Positions 9,301-17,354 are shown, counted from the stretch's first letter. The stretch: 64,000 nt of DNA from an uncultured Eubacterium sp. (GCA_910586225.1 CAJUIL010000023.1:1-64000), one strand, 5' to 3'. Numbers and translations are program-made. The notes: a model not told the origin generated them from the sequence alone.

Positions 9301-10860
9301 GATGGGTATGATGTCCTTCCTGGAACAGCAACAGATTCTATTACGATCGCGTTGCCAGAAGGACAGTTTAATGGAGAGAATTTCTATACAGTAGATTCTC
9401 TGAATGCAATGTTGAATGTTTCAAGAGCAATTACCTCTACTTCTGGCGAGACGCTTTCCAATGGTGGTATGATTCGTCTGCCGTTCCAGTATGGTGAATC
9501 TGCTACAAGTGCAGTTGCTGGTAATGGCATCAGCGAAATTACCAGTTTGACGACTAAGACGGATGCTGTTTGGGGTAATGATGCGGAAGAAATTTGTGTA
9601 GGTGCTACAGTTAATGGTATAAAGGGTGAAGTACCAGAAAACGATTATTATCAGAAACTGAAAGCAGCGCTGGAAAGCGACAAGTATCGTAAAGTAATCT
9701 TAACACATAGCTTAAACTTGGAAGGTGACGATGATGTTAAGAAAGTGTTTGGTAATAGTCGTACATTGACAATTAAACGTGCGGTTGATTTTGATTTGAA
9801 GGATTACAATATTTTAGGTAATGTTGTAGTAAATACATCTGATATTGTGAAATCAATGACAATCAAGGCTGATACAGGTAGTATTACAGGATACTCTGGT
9901 AATAGAGAAGGTACAGCTACATTGACAGTTAATGCTGGAACTATTGCTCATTTTGAAATTAGTGGTGTGACAATTAATAAAAATGGTGATGGTAATGCTG
10001 TTAATATTAATGACACATTTGTAAATACTTTCGAGAATGTTGGCACGATTAATGGTGATGTTTGCGTGACAGATGCTAACGGTGCAGGTATCAATAATGT
10101 AGGAACTGTTAACGGTAAGTTAGTAGTTAATACAAAAGCTAAAGTTAAGTTAGATGGTACTTTGGGTAAGATAACTGACAATATTGAAGTAAAAGACACA
10201 GCTATTGTGGATGTGCAGCCAAATGCAGATATCACTGGCACGAAGATTACGGTAACGGCAGCTAATGCAAGAATTATTTTGGATGAGACTACAAAGGTTG
10301 ATAATACGACAGTAATTCGTGCAGAAGCTAAAGATGTTAGAGTAACAATTCCTCAGACAGCGATAAATAACAATATCAAGTTAGAAAAAGGCGTAGATGC
10401 TACATTTAAGTCTGTAACTGCGGATAATAAGGATGTTACGGCTTCTAAAGATGATGCTGTTCTTATCGATAATGAAAAGGATGTAAGTTACACAGCATCA
10501 GCAAACGTTGTTGCTAAATTGGATGTCTACACGGGCGTAGTTGGAACAAAAGAGGTAGGCGATATAACGATTACCAGAGGCGCAATAAGCGGCGGTGGAT
10601 TAGACGTAAAAAAGCTGAAAGACAAAATTGAAGCGGAAAAGCACGAAACTGAAGCTGCTAAAGTGGAACTTAAAGTAACATATGATTTGCGCACTTCATA
10701 TGCCCTTGTAAAGAGTGGTGATGTCATTAAGTTTAAAGATAATATAGCTTCTGGCAGAGACAGAATCAAAGTTACTATTTCATATACAGAAAAGGCTACC
10801 AATGGTGATACGGTAGCAACTGGCGAAGTAGTAAAATGGATCAATGTTGATGAAAAATAA
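6397..10860 (+). CDS. S-layer-like secreted surface protein, 1487 aa
   Basis: The N-terminus is a signal peptide (KK basic start, hydrophobic stretch, likely cleavage after ASA near residue 33). Residues ~35-123 form a lysine-rich Big_2-like module (TTFKTLKVNQKYKMTLKN...). Residues ~125-210 look like an SbsA-type Ig domain and ~215-315 like an invasin Big_1 domain. The remainder is Thr/Asn/Val-rich beta sequence, including a beta-helix-like stretch around residues 1190-1310 with recurring G-x-V/N-x-V turns. No LPXTG, SLH or choline-binding repeats are present, so wall attachment must use something else, perhaps the N-terminal module. That module recurs in the protein at 50707. Strong promoter, leader and terminator fit an abundant envelope protein. 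Exact role is unknown. Confidence 0.8.
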   Translation: MKKSFMTRVLAVSLSAAMAFSVSSASNLMTASAASTVNLKTTFKTLKVNQKYKMTLKNNTLNWKITKVQTSNKKICTVYGKTSSYVMLKGKGVGRAKITVTVKTTKRKKNNVKKMKCTANVKAAAPEETFSASAVANSNTEVKVNFTQAVDAAAAENFTVSDGVTVSEAKLSDDKKSVVLTVAGAEYGKNYDLTVTGIKVAGKAQADQKLTFTTPAATDKYPMTLEAKDPILKSDSSSQTLVTFTIKDENGNLIKDKGVEVAFATSLGKFAEQRVSIQDGVATNMYTAETLMETQTAQITATVVESTENKELLGLNTTASITLTPNPDELTTAVGAIITSATAPTADRVIAYFNQKVEAKDFLTKSKKLDNTKFTCEVRSGLDNGAEISGTTQEHKVVGVLDVPGEDNALQLLVDKPMMDNSNIRVHFVNKTNTNTLVTAENTVFCKLTDARQPSALNVTSNGLREIKVEFSEAMLATKDCTGFAGGDKVLNEEAFFAADNVDNYLIDGQPITNWGVVRVDPGEENPDSTDGSLKLISEKKDAPSYKGDSKGSLKVGRYDSGEDKRHIVTITLGTDTYLTPGRHRLSISNVGDWAAKTDKERNIVNTQGFDFDVEQNDVVPTFTVEPQSPEQYKLKFNCDFKPVNSGETLTTPHTVDDVASILQLQQREGSSWVTISDSEGSGKNPIRVSKISNEDNAYIVEVTKDWTEVYKTSSTRVNYHNQDLRLYIAPDKIVNVANNKKNTAIEVPLTGDIMKAPDVVSPVIGEVVQAEDKNGNLLESWNVTLSEPVKLSETANREGLTPSEKQKANAKDDVRLGVPTPSARFISEDGTQTIDGIITENVFVDATDTTINVEPSQTLSAGTWRLAISSISDDVENTAATVVHDVTVTRETAATNFRIVWAAVSTTREFNPDNIGNGRKGRYIFVKFNKPVMLTGNSTNAQVTGNYTINGSTLPTGTQIYAKINGYDGYDVLPGTATDSITIALPEGQFNGENFYTVDSLNAMLNVSRAITSTSGETLSNGGMIRLPFQYGESATSAVAGNGISEITSLTTKTDAVWGNDAEEICVGATVNGIKGEVPENDYYQKLKAALESDKYRKVILTHSLNLEGDDDVKKVFGNSRTLTIKRAVDFDLKDYNILGNVVVNTSDIVKSMTIKADTGSITGYSGNREGTATLTVNAGTIAHFEISGVTINKNGDGNAVNINDTFVNTFENVGTINGDVCVTDANGAGINNVGTVNGKLVVNTKAKVKLDGTLGKITDNIEVKDTAIVDVQPNADITGTKITVTAANARIILDETTKVDNTTVIRAEAKDVRVTIPQTAINNNIKLEKGVDATFKSVTADNKDVTASKDDAVLIDNEKDVSYTASANVVAKLDVYTGVVGTKEVGDITITRGAISGGGLDVKKLKDKIEAEKHETEAAKVELKVTYDLRTSYALVKSGDVIKFKDNIASGRDRIKVTISYTEKATNGDTVATGEVVKWINVDEK

Positions 10861-10912
10861 GTTGCATAAGGTGTTAGATTGCGTATTATGTAATTGATGC
10901 AGTCTGCTACTC

Positions 10913-10947
10913 AAAAAACCGATAGGGAACTCCCTATCGGTTTTTTT
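10913..10947 (+). terminator. Strong intrinsic terminator
   Basis: CCGATAGGG/CCCTATCGG (9-bp stem, AACT loop, 10919-10940) is preceded by six A and followed by seven T, so it can act in both directions. It closes the S-layer-like gene 53 bp after its stop. Confidence 0.9.
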
Positions 10948-10948
10948 G

Positions 10949-11000
10949 TTGTAATAGCTGCTATGAAAAACCACGTTATTTTTCATAGCAGCTATTACAA
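10949..11000. repeat. 22-bp perfect inverted repeat hairpin
   Basis: A 22-nt arm at 10949-10970 is exactly complementary to 10979-11000, with an 8-nt loop. It begins two bases after the T-run of the preceding terminator and lacks its own U-tract, so it is not a second ordinary terminator. It may be a MITE-like remnant, a recombination site or a read-through mRNA structure. Confidence 0.75.
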
Positions 11001-11065
11001 TAAGAGATTTCCACTATTCCAATATATTGAGCCAAAGAAGTTTTACATCAATATGCAATGCTTCC

Positions 11066-11094
11066 TTGACTTACAGCTTAATTCAGGGTAAAAT
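11066..11094 (+). promoter_or_regulatory. Promoter of XRE regulator gene
   Basis: TTGACT (11066-11071), 17 bp, TAAAAT (11089-11094). The gene start is 67 bp downstream of the -10 with an AAGGAGGT ribosome site at 11145-11152. Confidence 0.65.
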
Positions 11095-11160
11095 ATAGTC
11101 ACAAGATAATTTGACCAGAAGAAAAGGTTCTACAATAAGTGAAAAAGGAGGTCAACAAAA

Positions 11161-11466
11161 GTGAACTTTGGACAACTTTTAAGAGAATTACGCTTGGAAG
11201 CAAAAATGACCCAAAAGCAGTTAGCTACGCAGATCGGCATTACAAAATCAGTCGTTTCTTATTACGAATTACATGAGAACTTTCCGCCTGTTCCGATATT
11301 GGTAAAATTGTCAGCGATCTTTCATGTAAGTACGGATTACCTGCTCGGATTAGAAAAGGGAAGAAGCCTGGATGTATCGGGCCTGACAGAGCGTGAAGAA
11401 ACGGCGGTTATACGCATGGTCGAGATCCTTAGTAAAAAGAAGCAGCAATGCGGAAATGTGGAATAG
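11161..11466 (+). CDS. XRE-family transcriptional regulator
   Basis: This 101-residue DNA-binding protein starts at GTG, chosen because AAGGAGGT lies at the right distance. The helix-turn-helix occupies about residues 6-61 (LRELRLEAKMTQKQLATQIG, ITKSVVSYYE, then the STDYLLGL end typical of SinR/Xre-type domains). A short C-terminal helix (TEREETAVIRMVEILS) probably mediates dimerisation. Two close paralogues lie convergently downstream (11539-12164), so the cluster arose by duplication. Targets are unknown. Candidates are its own promoter and the surface-protein or membrane-operon genes on either side. Confidence 0.85.
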   Translation: MNFGQLLRELRLEAKMTQKQLATQIGITKSVVSYYELHENFPPVPILVKLSAIFHVSTDYLLGLEKGRSLDVSGLTEREETAVIRMVEILSKKKQQCGNVE

Positions 11467-11500
11467 GGCAAGGATCGTTTTAAAATTGGACGGTCGTTTT

Positions 11501-11534
11501 AAATCCCGCTGGCAGGATCCTGCCAGCGGGATTT
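11501..11534. terminator. 34-bp perfect palindrome between convergent genes
   Basis: AAATCCCGCTGGCAGGA (11501-11517) is followed directly by its reverse complement (11518-11534). It lies between the stops of convergent XRE genes and is probably a shared bidirectional terminator, although the T/A tails are short. The absence of any loop is unusual for a terminator, and a protein-binding role is possible. Confidence 0.6.
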
Positions 11535-11538
11535 GAAA

Positions 11539-11838
11539 TTATACCGGATTTTTATGTGAAAGAAGGTCAGTAATAAGTGTAACCGCAGACGTCTCACATT
11601 CTGTGAGAGTCGACATATCCAGCCTTTTCACATGGTCGATACCGAGCAGATAGTCCGTGCTTACATGGAAAAAAGCAGCTAACTGGATTAGCACGGCGGC
11701 AGAAGGGAACCGCTTGTTCAATTCGTAAAACGAAATTGTGGATTTTGTTACTCCCACCTCCGCGGCTAATTGTTTTTGTGTTAGTCCGGCATTTTGGCGC
11801 AAGTCTTTTAAGATTAGCGCTAAGTTTATAGCTTGCAT
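11539..11838 (-). CDS. XRE-family regulator, second copy
   Basis: This 99-residue paralogue of the gene at 11161 has its HTH at about residues 5-62 (LKDLRQNAGLTQKQLAAEVG, TKSTISFYELNKRFP, STDYLLGI) and a short helical tail. The ATG at 11838 is preferred over an in-frame GTG at 11847. GAGGTG sits six bases before the ATG and overlaps the stop of the upstream regulator gene. The two form a tight operon read leftwards, suggesting paired or heteromeric regulators. Confidence 0.82.
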   Translation of the reverse strand: MQAINLALILKDLRQNAGLTQKQLAAEVGVTKSTISFYELNKRFPSAAVLIQLAAFFHVSTDYLLGIDHVKRLDMSTLTECETSAVTLITDLLSHKNPV

Positions 11839-11843
11839 AATAC

Positions 11844-12164
11844 TCACCTCAGAGGAAATTGTTGGAGTTTACAGTATGGCTGCTGTATCTGGCTGAACAG
11901 ATTGTTAATATGTGCAGCAGCAGAATCCTTGGATGCTGTCAGGCTTGATACATCCGGTTTCTTTCCAGGTGTTATGCCAAGCAGATGATCGGTGCTTACA
12001 TGAAAAATTGTGGCCAATTTGATCAATACGGCAGCAGGTGGAAAATGATCATGCAATTCATAATAAGATAGGACCGACTTCGTGATACCGATTTTCGCGG
12101 CTAACTGTGTTTGAGTTAAGCTTGCTTCCAGACGTAAATTTTTTATGTGTTGTCCAAAATTCAT
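11844..12164 (-). CDS. XRE-family regulator, third copy
   Basis: This 106-residue DNA-binding protein has its HTH at about residues 6-62 (IKNLRLEASLTQTQLAAKIG, ITKSVLSYYELHDHFP, STDHLLGI). Its N-terminus MNFGQ matches the gene at 11161 more closely than the second copy does. AAGGAGGTGA precedes the ATG by six bases. It is the first gene of a two-gene leftward operon with a dyad overlapping its probable -10 (12194-12206), which suggests autoregulation. The C-terminal tail after residue ~80 differs from both paralogues. Confidence 0.85.
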   Translation of the reverse strand: MNFGQHIKNLRLEASLTQTQLAAKIGITKSVLSYYELHDHFPPAAVLIKLATIFHVSTDHLLGITPGKKPDVSSLTASKDSAAAHINNLFSQIQQPYCKLQQFPLR

Positions 12165-12193
12165 TTTTGTTCACCTCCTTATATCCACCCATT

Positions 12194-12206
12194 TTGTATT
12201 ATACAA
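12194..12206 (-). promoter_or_regulatory. Dyad overlapping -10 of XRE operon
   Basis: TTGTA-TTA-TACAA is a perfect 5-bp dyad. The minus-strand -10 TATAAT (12203-12198) lies inside it, 34 bp before the regulator ATG. The position suits a self-repression operator. The -35 is poor. Confidence 0.5.
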
Positions 12207-12484
12207 CAAATAATGACTAAATAGGTGTCTTTTGTTAAATGATAGTATTAAAATAGTGGAATTTTAAAAAATTTAATAAAAAAATAGTGGATTATTTGAA
12301 TAGAAAGATTGATTTAGAGAATTAACGTGCGGGTGATAGTATTTGTGAGAATGTAATATAGTCTTTTAGATATTTGGAATTGATATTGTAGTCAGCTCTG
12401 AAAGGCAGAATTTTTTTCGCACTAAAAATCGGCTTTATGTCTGTTTTTTCATCCCGTTTATGGTAAAATTAGAAAAAATTTTTC

Positions 12485-12691
12485 ACAAAGGATAACGGCT
12501 GGCATTTCCTGATCCGTTACAAAGACGGAAGCATTCCTTCCGCTGCACAAGAATACCACAGCTTATGTGATTATGGCGGATCAGACAGCCTGGACGGGAT
12601 AATAGCCAGGGAATATCCTAGAAAGGGGAAAGTAAACAAAAAACTGCAATGGAATGGGTGCCGGAAATTGATTACAGGGGTTACAGCCTGA
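12485..12691 (+). pseudogene. Transposase fragment
   Basis: An open frame without a start reads KDNGWHFLIRYKDGSIPS, then AQEYHSL, GIIAREYPRKGKVNKK, and stops at 12689. The pattern resembles the catalytic-core region of transposases that read RFLIRAKEGSIPS-like, but I cannot name the IS family. About 68 codons remain. It is the only content seen in the 650-bp gap 12165-12815 apart from promoters on either side. Confidence 0.4.
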
Positions 12692-12723
12692 TACCTTTAA
12701 GAGCTGGAAGATAGTCATTATAA

Positions 12724-12752
12724 TTGACAATGCAAGTGTATTGAGCTATGAT
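12724..12752 (+). promoter_or_regulatory. Consensus promoter of membrane-protein operon
   Basis: TTGACA (12724-12729), 17 bp, TATGAT (12747-12752). The leader is about 55 nt, and the ATG at 12816 follows an AGGAAAGG site (12802-12809). A near-perfect promoter indicates that the unknown operon is expressed. Confidence 0.75.
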
Positions 12753-12815
12753 ATGTAGTACGAATCATTTAGGATAAAAATACTTAAGATACATTACAAT
12801 TAGGAAAGGCTACAT

Positions 12816-15059
12816 ATGAAGGAAATATTTATAAATTTGATTAAAAGATTTCGGGAAAATCCACATCCAAACTTAGAAGAGCTTAGGGATGATATGAAGA
12901 TCATTTTACTAAAACCGATTATGCTGTTATTGAAAATCCCCGCAGATGTATTCGACCGTATGTACGAAGTTATACCGAACTATATTGGCAAGCTGATAGA
13001 CGCATTGGCTAAAACGTTTACGCTGCCCTTTAATATTTTTATTGGAATCGCAAATTCTTTCAAAGAAGTGCCGATCCAGGAGAACGTGCATCTGTTTGTA
13101 TTAAATTTATTTCATAAGGTTTGCGGAGCTTTTGGAGGAAGATCTTCGCGAAAAACGATTACGAGGCAGCTTAAGATATTTTTGGAAGTGGTTAGTTCAC
13201 AGTTGGCGATAGATTCATCTTTTGCAAAAAATTATACCTATGCCTGGTGGTTTGCCCTTGCGGCGTTTTTGCTCCAGATTGTTTCGTTTTTTACAACGCT
13301 TTCAGGTTCAAGTGTATTTTTTCAGGGCATTGCAGATGTTGCGCCGCTATTTGTTGCGATAGTCATACAGATGGGGATGTTTTTATTTGCAAGGCAGGTA
13401 TTTGAATACGGGGCGAAAAATTATTTAAAAATACTGCTCGCAATCACATTTCTCTGCTCTATGCTGACTTCTTATACTGGATTGATCGTAATGAACCATT
13501 CGCCTGAAAGTCAGTACAATCTGACTTTGTATGAATATCAAAAGACGTTTGAAAAAGTGAAAACGGATGCGGAAAATAAGCTTATGGATGCATCTGCAAT
13601 GGCGAATAGATTAGTCAGTGGCTTCCATGAAGTCGAAAGCAGCTGTGCATCATTAAAACAGATGGAAGAGGATTACGGAGATGAGATAGATTCTGAACCT
13701 CCGCAGGGATGGTATGAACAGGTGGAAAGACCGGATGGTACAGTGGAGGCTAGATGGAATCCAAATATAGACTACAATAATCAAATGGATGAATGGAATA
13801 AGCGTAAGCAAAATAAGGCGCTTGTTTTGAAGGGATATAGCCGTATGCAACGATTTGTAAAGGAGCATAAGAAGCAATGGCAAGATTTTACATCGGATGC
13901 TTCGCTTGCCCTGCTTGCAGAGGCCATACAGGAAATGATAAAAGGGGATACTACAGATAATGTCAACAAATTGGAAAGCTTCATGACGGGCCTGAACGAT
14001 GCAATCGTGTTGAATAATAAAGTGGCGAAAAAGACGCAGCTTTCTAAAATTAAGGAAATTGACCAGAATTTGATGGATCAGATCAAACAGAGGGAGGTGA
14101 TCAGCGGAATTACCTTGGATGGGATAGCAGAGGATGAGAAAGATATTTTAGATGAAGAGACATCACATGGTTTGTTTTATGAGATCGAACAAAAGCTGAA
14201 TTTATTTTTTGGGTATGAGATGGAAAATGGGATATTAAATATTGAAAAGAAGCGTACCAATATCCAGAATGAGGTCGCAAATAATTATATTGAGATTATG
14301 GTATATTTAGATGCGACAGGCAAAGCGGAGCTTACAGAGGCGAAAAAGCGTGTGGATGAATTGCCGGGGAGTTTTGTTTATGCTTTTGTATTGTGGCTTT
14401 CAGAAGATACGTTTGGCGTGGCGTTTTTTAATCTTGCTTTTGCGTTAATACCAGATTTATTGACCATCATGCTGAGTTATGTGTCGGCAAAAAAACACGC
14501 TTCCTTTTTGTATGTGCGCAGCAGCAAGGATTATTATGCGGACATGGACGAGTTGTTTCAGATAGTATTCAGGTCTATGCAAAGTAATGAACTGTTACGG
14601 ATTTCCAGGGATAAATATAAAGGAATCATAGATGAAGAATTTCGCTTGCATTGTTTAGAATATGTCAGTAGATTAAACGGCTATATTTCAGAGTTTTTAG
14701 GGAAATTTGAATTATCAGAAAGTACGATTATGGAGGGATTTGATCTTTGCTGGAAATATAAGGATCATAGTGAAATTGAAAAATACCAGCCAGTCATATC
14801 TGCTTTGATTAAGACGAATTTGGCAAAAGTAATTCCATATGCATCTTTTGAACAGCTGGAATATGATTTTTTACTTGGCATGGAGTTTTCAAATGCGCAA
14901 GATCAAGTAATCACGCCGGATAATATGAACCAAATGAAAAACAAGCTCAATGATGCGAGAAATAACGGCTATGTAGTCTTGCTCAAGAGTAAAGGTGAAA
15001 CTTATTTGCGGGAGAATATCGGGGACAAGGTGATTATAAGCGAAAAAGAGGAGAAATAA
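12816..15059 (+). CDS. Unknown 747-aa multi-pass membrane protein
   Basis: I do not recognise a family. Residues 1-140 are basic and amphipathic-helical. Three transmembrane helices follow at about 143-163, 171-192 and 203-226. A long charged, helix-rich section (about 227-515) holds a Trp/Pro-rich patch near residues 294-327 (PPQGWYEQVERPDGTVEARW). A fourth hydrophobic segment lies at about 534-556, with a helical C-terminal domain to 747. No signal peptide or enzymatic motif is visible. The stop is one base before the ATG of a second membrane protein, so the two products probably form one complex. The arrangement (few helices, big soluble helical domains) suggests a scaffold, channel or secretion-type role, but nothing here decides. 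Confidence 0.8.
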   Translation: MKEIFINLIKRFRENPHPNLEELRDDMKIILLKPIMLLLKIPADVFDRMYEVIPNYIGKLIDALAKTFTLPFNIFIGIANSFKEVPIQENVHLFVLNLFHKVCGAFGGRSSRKTITRQLKIFLEVVSSQLAIDSSFAKNYTYAWWFALAAFLLQIVSFFTTLSGSSVFFQGIADVAPLFVAIVIQMGMFLFARQVFEYGAKNYLKILLAITFLCSMLTSYTGLIVMNHSPESQYNLTLYEYQKTFEKVKTDAENKLMDASAMANRLVSGFHEVESSCASLKQMEEDYGDEIDSEPPQGWYEQVERPDGTVEARWNPNIDYNNQMDEWNKRKQNKALVLKGYSRMQRFVKEHKKQWQDFTSDASLALLAEAIQEMIKGDTTDNVNKLESFMTGLNDAIVLNNKVAKKTQLSKIKEIDQNLMDQIKQREVISGITLDGIAEDEKDILDEETSHGLFYEIEQKLNLFFGYEMENGILNIEKKRTNIQNEVANNYIEIMVYLDATGKAELTEAKKRVDELPGSFVYAFVLWLSEDTFGVAFFNLAFALIPDLLTIMLSYVSAKKHASFLYVRSSKDYYADMDELFQIVFRSMQSNELLRISRDKYKGIIDEEFRLHCLEYVSRLNGYISEFLGKFELSESTIMEGFDLCWKYKDHSEIEKYQPVISALIKTNLAKVIPYASFEQLEYDFLLGMEFSNAQDQVITPDNMNQMKNKLNDARNNGYVVLLKSKGETYLRENIGDKVIISEKEEK

Positions 15060-15060
15060 C

Positions 15061-15792
15061 ATGTTTGCGATTATAGTGCTTATGACAAATTCCGTAATAG
15101 CGGCGAATTTTGCGAAAGGATATGTAAAACGCAACCGGGGGCTGATGCTGGATATGCCTGATTGGAGCCTGATACCTGATATGACAGTCATATTGTTTCA
15201 GTTTATATTAAGCGGAGCGCTGCTTTTTGCATTCTATTTACAATCTGGCAGCATAAATACCGCATATATAGGCATACTTGTTATTATTTGTTTGATCTGT
15301 GGGCTTTATATGAGTTGCAGGATATGGCTTGTGCGAAAATTAATATTAAAAAAGTTTTTTAAGAAGCCGGGTTCAGAGGAGGAAAGCAGGAACCATCAGA
15401 GAAGGGATAAGGAAGAAGGTGAATCTGCGCAAGATAAATTAGAACATGACAAGCGGTTGGATGATGCAGCCGCCTACGCAGAATATACGCTTTTGTATAC
15501 GATCCGCTATTGTCTTGTATATCTTTTTGGTGAGGTACTTCTATACCTTATTATTTTAAATGCAGCCGGGGATGCAGGAGATAGCTTCAAAGGCTCCAGT
15601 CTGTTCCGTATGATCCAAAGAAGCTTCCAGATGGAAGATTTGTTGTGCGTAGTTCTTATTTTGGAGGTTGTGGGAATCGTCTTGACATTTGTACGGATTT
15701 TTGCAGTTGTTCAATATGTGGAGAAAAAGCCAGCCAGAAAGCCATTGGAAAAGATACGAGATTATTTGCGGAGTGATGAGGTGAAGCATTAG
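15061..15792 (+). CDS. Unknown 243-aa membrane protein, operon partner
   Basis: The gene starts one base after the preceding stop with a GAGGAG ribosome site inside that gene. Hydrophobic segments lie at about residues 1-18, 41-60, 66-87, 135-165 and 198-225. A strongly charged cytoplasmic-type loop (about 101-135, SEEESRNHQRRDKEEGESAQD) separates the two halves. No domain is recognised. It is conserved in context only by tight coupling to the 747-residue protein, and a terminator-like hairpin follows. Topology and coupling suggest a small membrane subunit of the same complex. Confidence 0.78.
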   Translation: MFAIIVLMTNSVIAANFAKGYVKRNRGLMLDMPDWSLIPDMTVILFQFILSGALLFAFYLQSGSINTAYIGILVIICLICGLYMSCRIWLVRKLILKKFFKKPGSEEESRNHQRRDKEEGESAQDKLEHDKRLDDAAAYAEYTLLYTIRYCLVYLFGEVLLYLIILNAAGDAGDSFKGSSLFRMIQRSFQMEDLLCVVLILEVVGIVLTFVRIFAVVQYVEKKPARKPLEKIRDYLRSDEVKH

Positions 15793-15812
15793 TCAGCCTA
15801 AAAGAGTGCATA

Positions 15813-15852
15813 AAGAAAGCATTTTCATTAAAAATGGAGATGCTTCTTTTTT
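15813..15852 (+). terminator. Terminator of unknown membrane operon
   Basis: An imperfect stem (AAGAAAGCAT with GATGCTTCTT, A bulge) is followed by a run of seven T. It lies 21 bp after the stop of the 243-residue gene. Confidence 0.5.
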
Positions 15853-15910
15853 TATGGCAAAATAAAATCGGATACTTTTATAAAACTGACAAATACAGGA
15901 GGATAAAACG

Positions 15911-16555
15911 ATGGCGGAGAGAAAAACAATTTTTGGTTATGTACGGGTTTCCAGTACGGAGCAGAACGAGGCGCGTCAAATGGAAGCAATGCGCAGAATT
16001 GGTGTGGAGGAATGCAATATTTATGTAGACAAACAGTCCGGCAAGGACTTTAACCGGCCGGGGTATGCGAGAATGACGGGCAGGCTGCGTAAGGGTGATC
16101 TGCTGTATATGCTGAGCATCGACCGTCTGGGGCGCAGCTATCAGGAGGTACAGGAGCAATGGAGGATACTGACAAAGGAGATGGGTGTGGATATTTGTGT
16201 GATCGATATGCCGCTTTTGGATACGCGCAGAGGGAAGGATCTGATGGGGATGTTTTTGGCGGATATTGTGCTGCAGATTTTGTCGTTTATGGCGGAATCG
16301 GAGCGTGAGAATATTAAAAAACGGCAGGAGCAGGGGATTGCAGCTGCGAAAGCAAAGGGCGTGCGGTTTGGAAGGCCGGAGCTTAAGGTGCCGCAGGAGT
16401 TTCCGCAGATTGTTGAGGAGTGGGAGAGAAAAGAGATCTCGTTTGGAGAAGCATTGGAAAGGTGCGGGATGAGCCAGTCTACGTTTTACCGGAAGCTGAA
16501 AGGATACCGGATAGACAAAGCAGTATTATGTAGACGAGGAAGGCGCTGCTATTAG
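15911..16555 (+). CDS. Serine recombinase (resolvase/invertase family)
   Basis: This small site-specific DNA recombinase has its catalytic domain at about residues 7-145, with nucleophile Ser14 in GYVRVSS and the arginine motif DRLGRS. The E-helix region AESERENIKKRQEQGI is followed by a resolvase-type helix-turn-helix at the C-terminus (SFGEALERCGMSQSTFYRKL). AGGAGG precedes the ATG. The last ~12 residues (AVLCRRGRRCY) read into the remains of the wall-binding gene in a different frame, so the native C-terminus was probably lost at that junction. Such enzymes resolve cointegrates or invert DNA. No inverted target pair was identified nearby. Confidence 0.88.
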   Translation: MAERKTIFGYVRVSSTEQNEARQMEAMRRIGVEECNIYVDKQSGKDFNRPGYARMTGRLRKGDLLYMLSIDRLGRSYQEVQEQWRILTKEMGVDICVIDMPLLDTRRGKDLMGMFLADIVLQILSFMAESERENIKKRQEQGIAAAKAKGVRFGRPELKVPQEFPQIVEEWERKEISFGEALERCGMSQSTFYRKLKGYRIDKAVLCRRGRRCY

Positions 16556-17354
16556 CGGCTGGTCGAAGGACAGTGCGGAAAGATGAAAACGGGCCTGCAG
16601 AAAGCAGAAGGCGAAATGTATTATTTTTCGCCGGAAACGGGTGAGATGCGAACGGGCTGGCAGGAGATCAAAGGCAAAAGATATTATTGTTCAAAAGAAA
16701 GCGGCGCGATGCTGACCGGGCGGCAAAAAATCGGCGGGAAGGCTTATTTTTTTGATACGGACGGTGTACTGCAGACGAAAGGATGGGTCAAAAGCAAAAA
16801 CGGAAAATATTATGCGGAATTATGCTGCTAAGACAGGGGCGTTAAAGAAAAATACGACGTATCAGGGCATTTCTTTTCAAGGAAACGGAGCGGCCAGGGA
16901 TGATTTTCAAACGCGCTTAAAGATCAAGATCATGCAGACCGCAGCGCTTATTATGAACGACGGAATGTCGAAAAGCCAGAAGCTAAGAGCCTGCTGGTCG
17001 TATCTGGCGGGAGGCGGCTTCCGCTATGCGGTGAAGTATCCGAACTTTAGCGTATCCGGCTGGCAGCGGCGTACGGCTTATGATATGCTCAGTACCCATA
17101 CCGGGAACTGCTATGGGTTTGCGTGCGCGTTTGCGGCGCTGGCAGAGGAGGCGGGTTATCAGCCGTATATTGTCTGCGGACGGGTACGCGGCTCCAGGGA
17201 CCGGGCGGCGGATGGGTATACACGCCATGCATGGGTAAAAATAGACGGACGTTATTATGACCCGGAGGGGCAGTACGCGGGGTGGCTGCGAGGCGTATAT
17301 GGCGCAGGAAGTTATCCGACTTCGCATACAGTTCAGAGTGTTGTAAGATATTAA
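16512..17354 (+). pseudogene. Wall-binding repeat/transglutaminase protein, frameshifted
   Basis: This would be a secreted cell-surface protein with GW-type wall-binding repeats (QYYVDEEGAAISGW, MYYFSPETGEMRTGW, RYYCSKESGAMLTG, AYFFDTDGVLQTKGW). A transglutaminase-like domain follows (about 16860-17354) with Cys in GNCYGFACAF, His in RHAWVKI and Asp in YYDPEGQ. The frame changes twice: near 16575, where one base appears lost (GCGGAAAGATG), and near 16815 (TATTATGCGGAATTATG), where the next repeat runs into the catalytic domain. The signal peptide and 5' end are missing, and the start coincides with the recombinase C-terminus. The catalytic triad survives, but no start codon with a ribosome site serves it. 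Confidence 0.75.

Noticed and set aside
10780..11091. Two short frames on opposite strands over the hairpins at 10913-11000
   Set aside because: They are products of palindromic sequence read on both strands (both contain HSSYYNK and DRE-PIGF), not genes.
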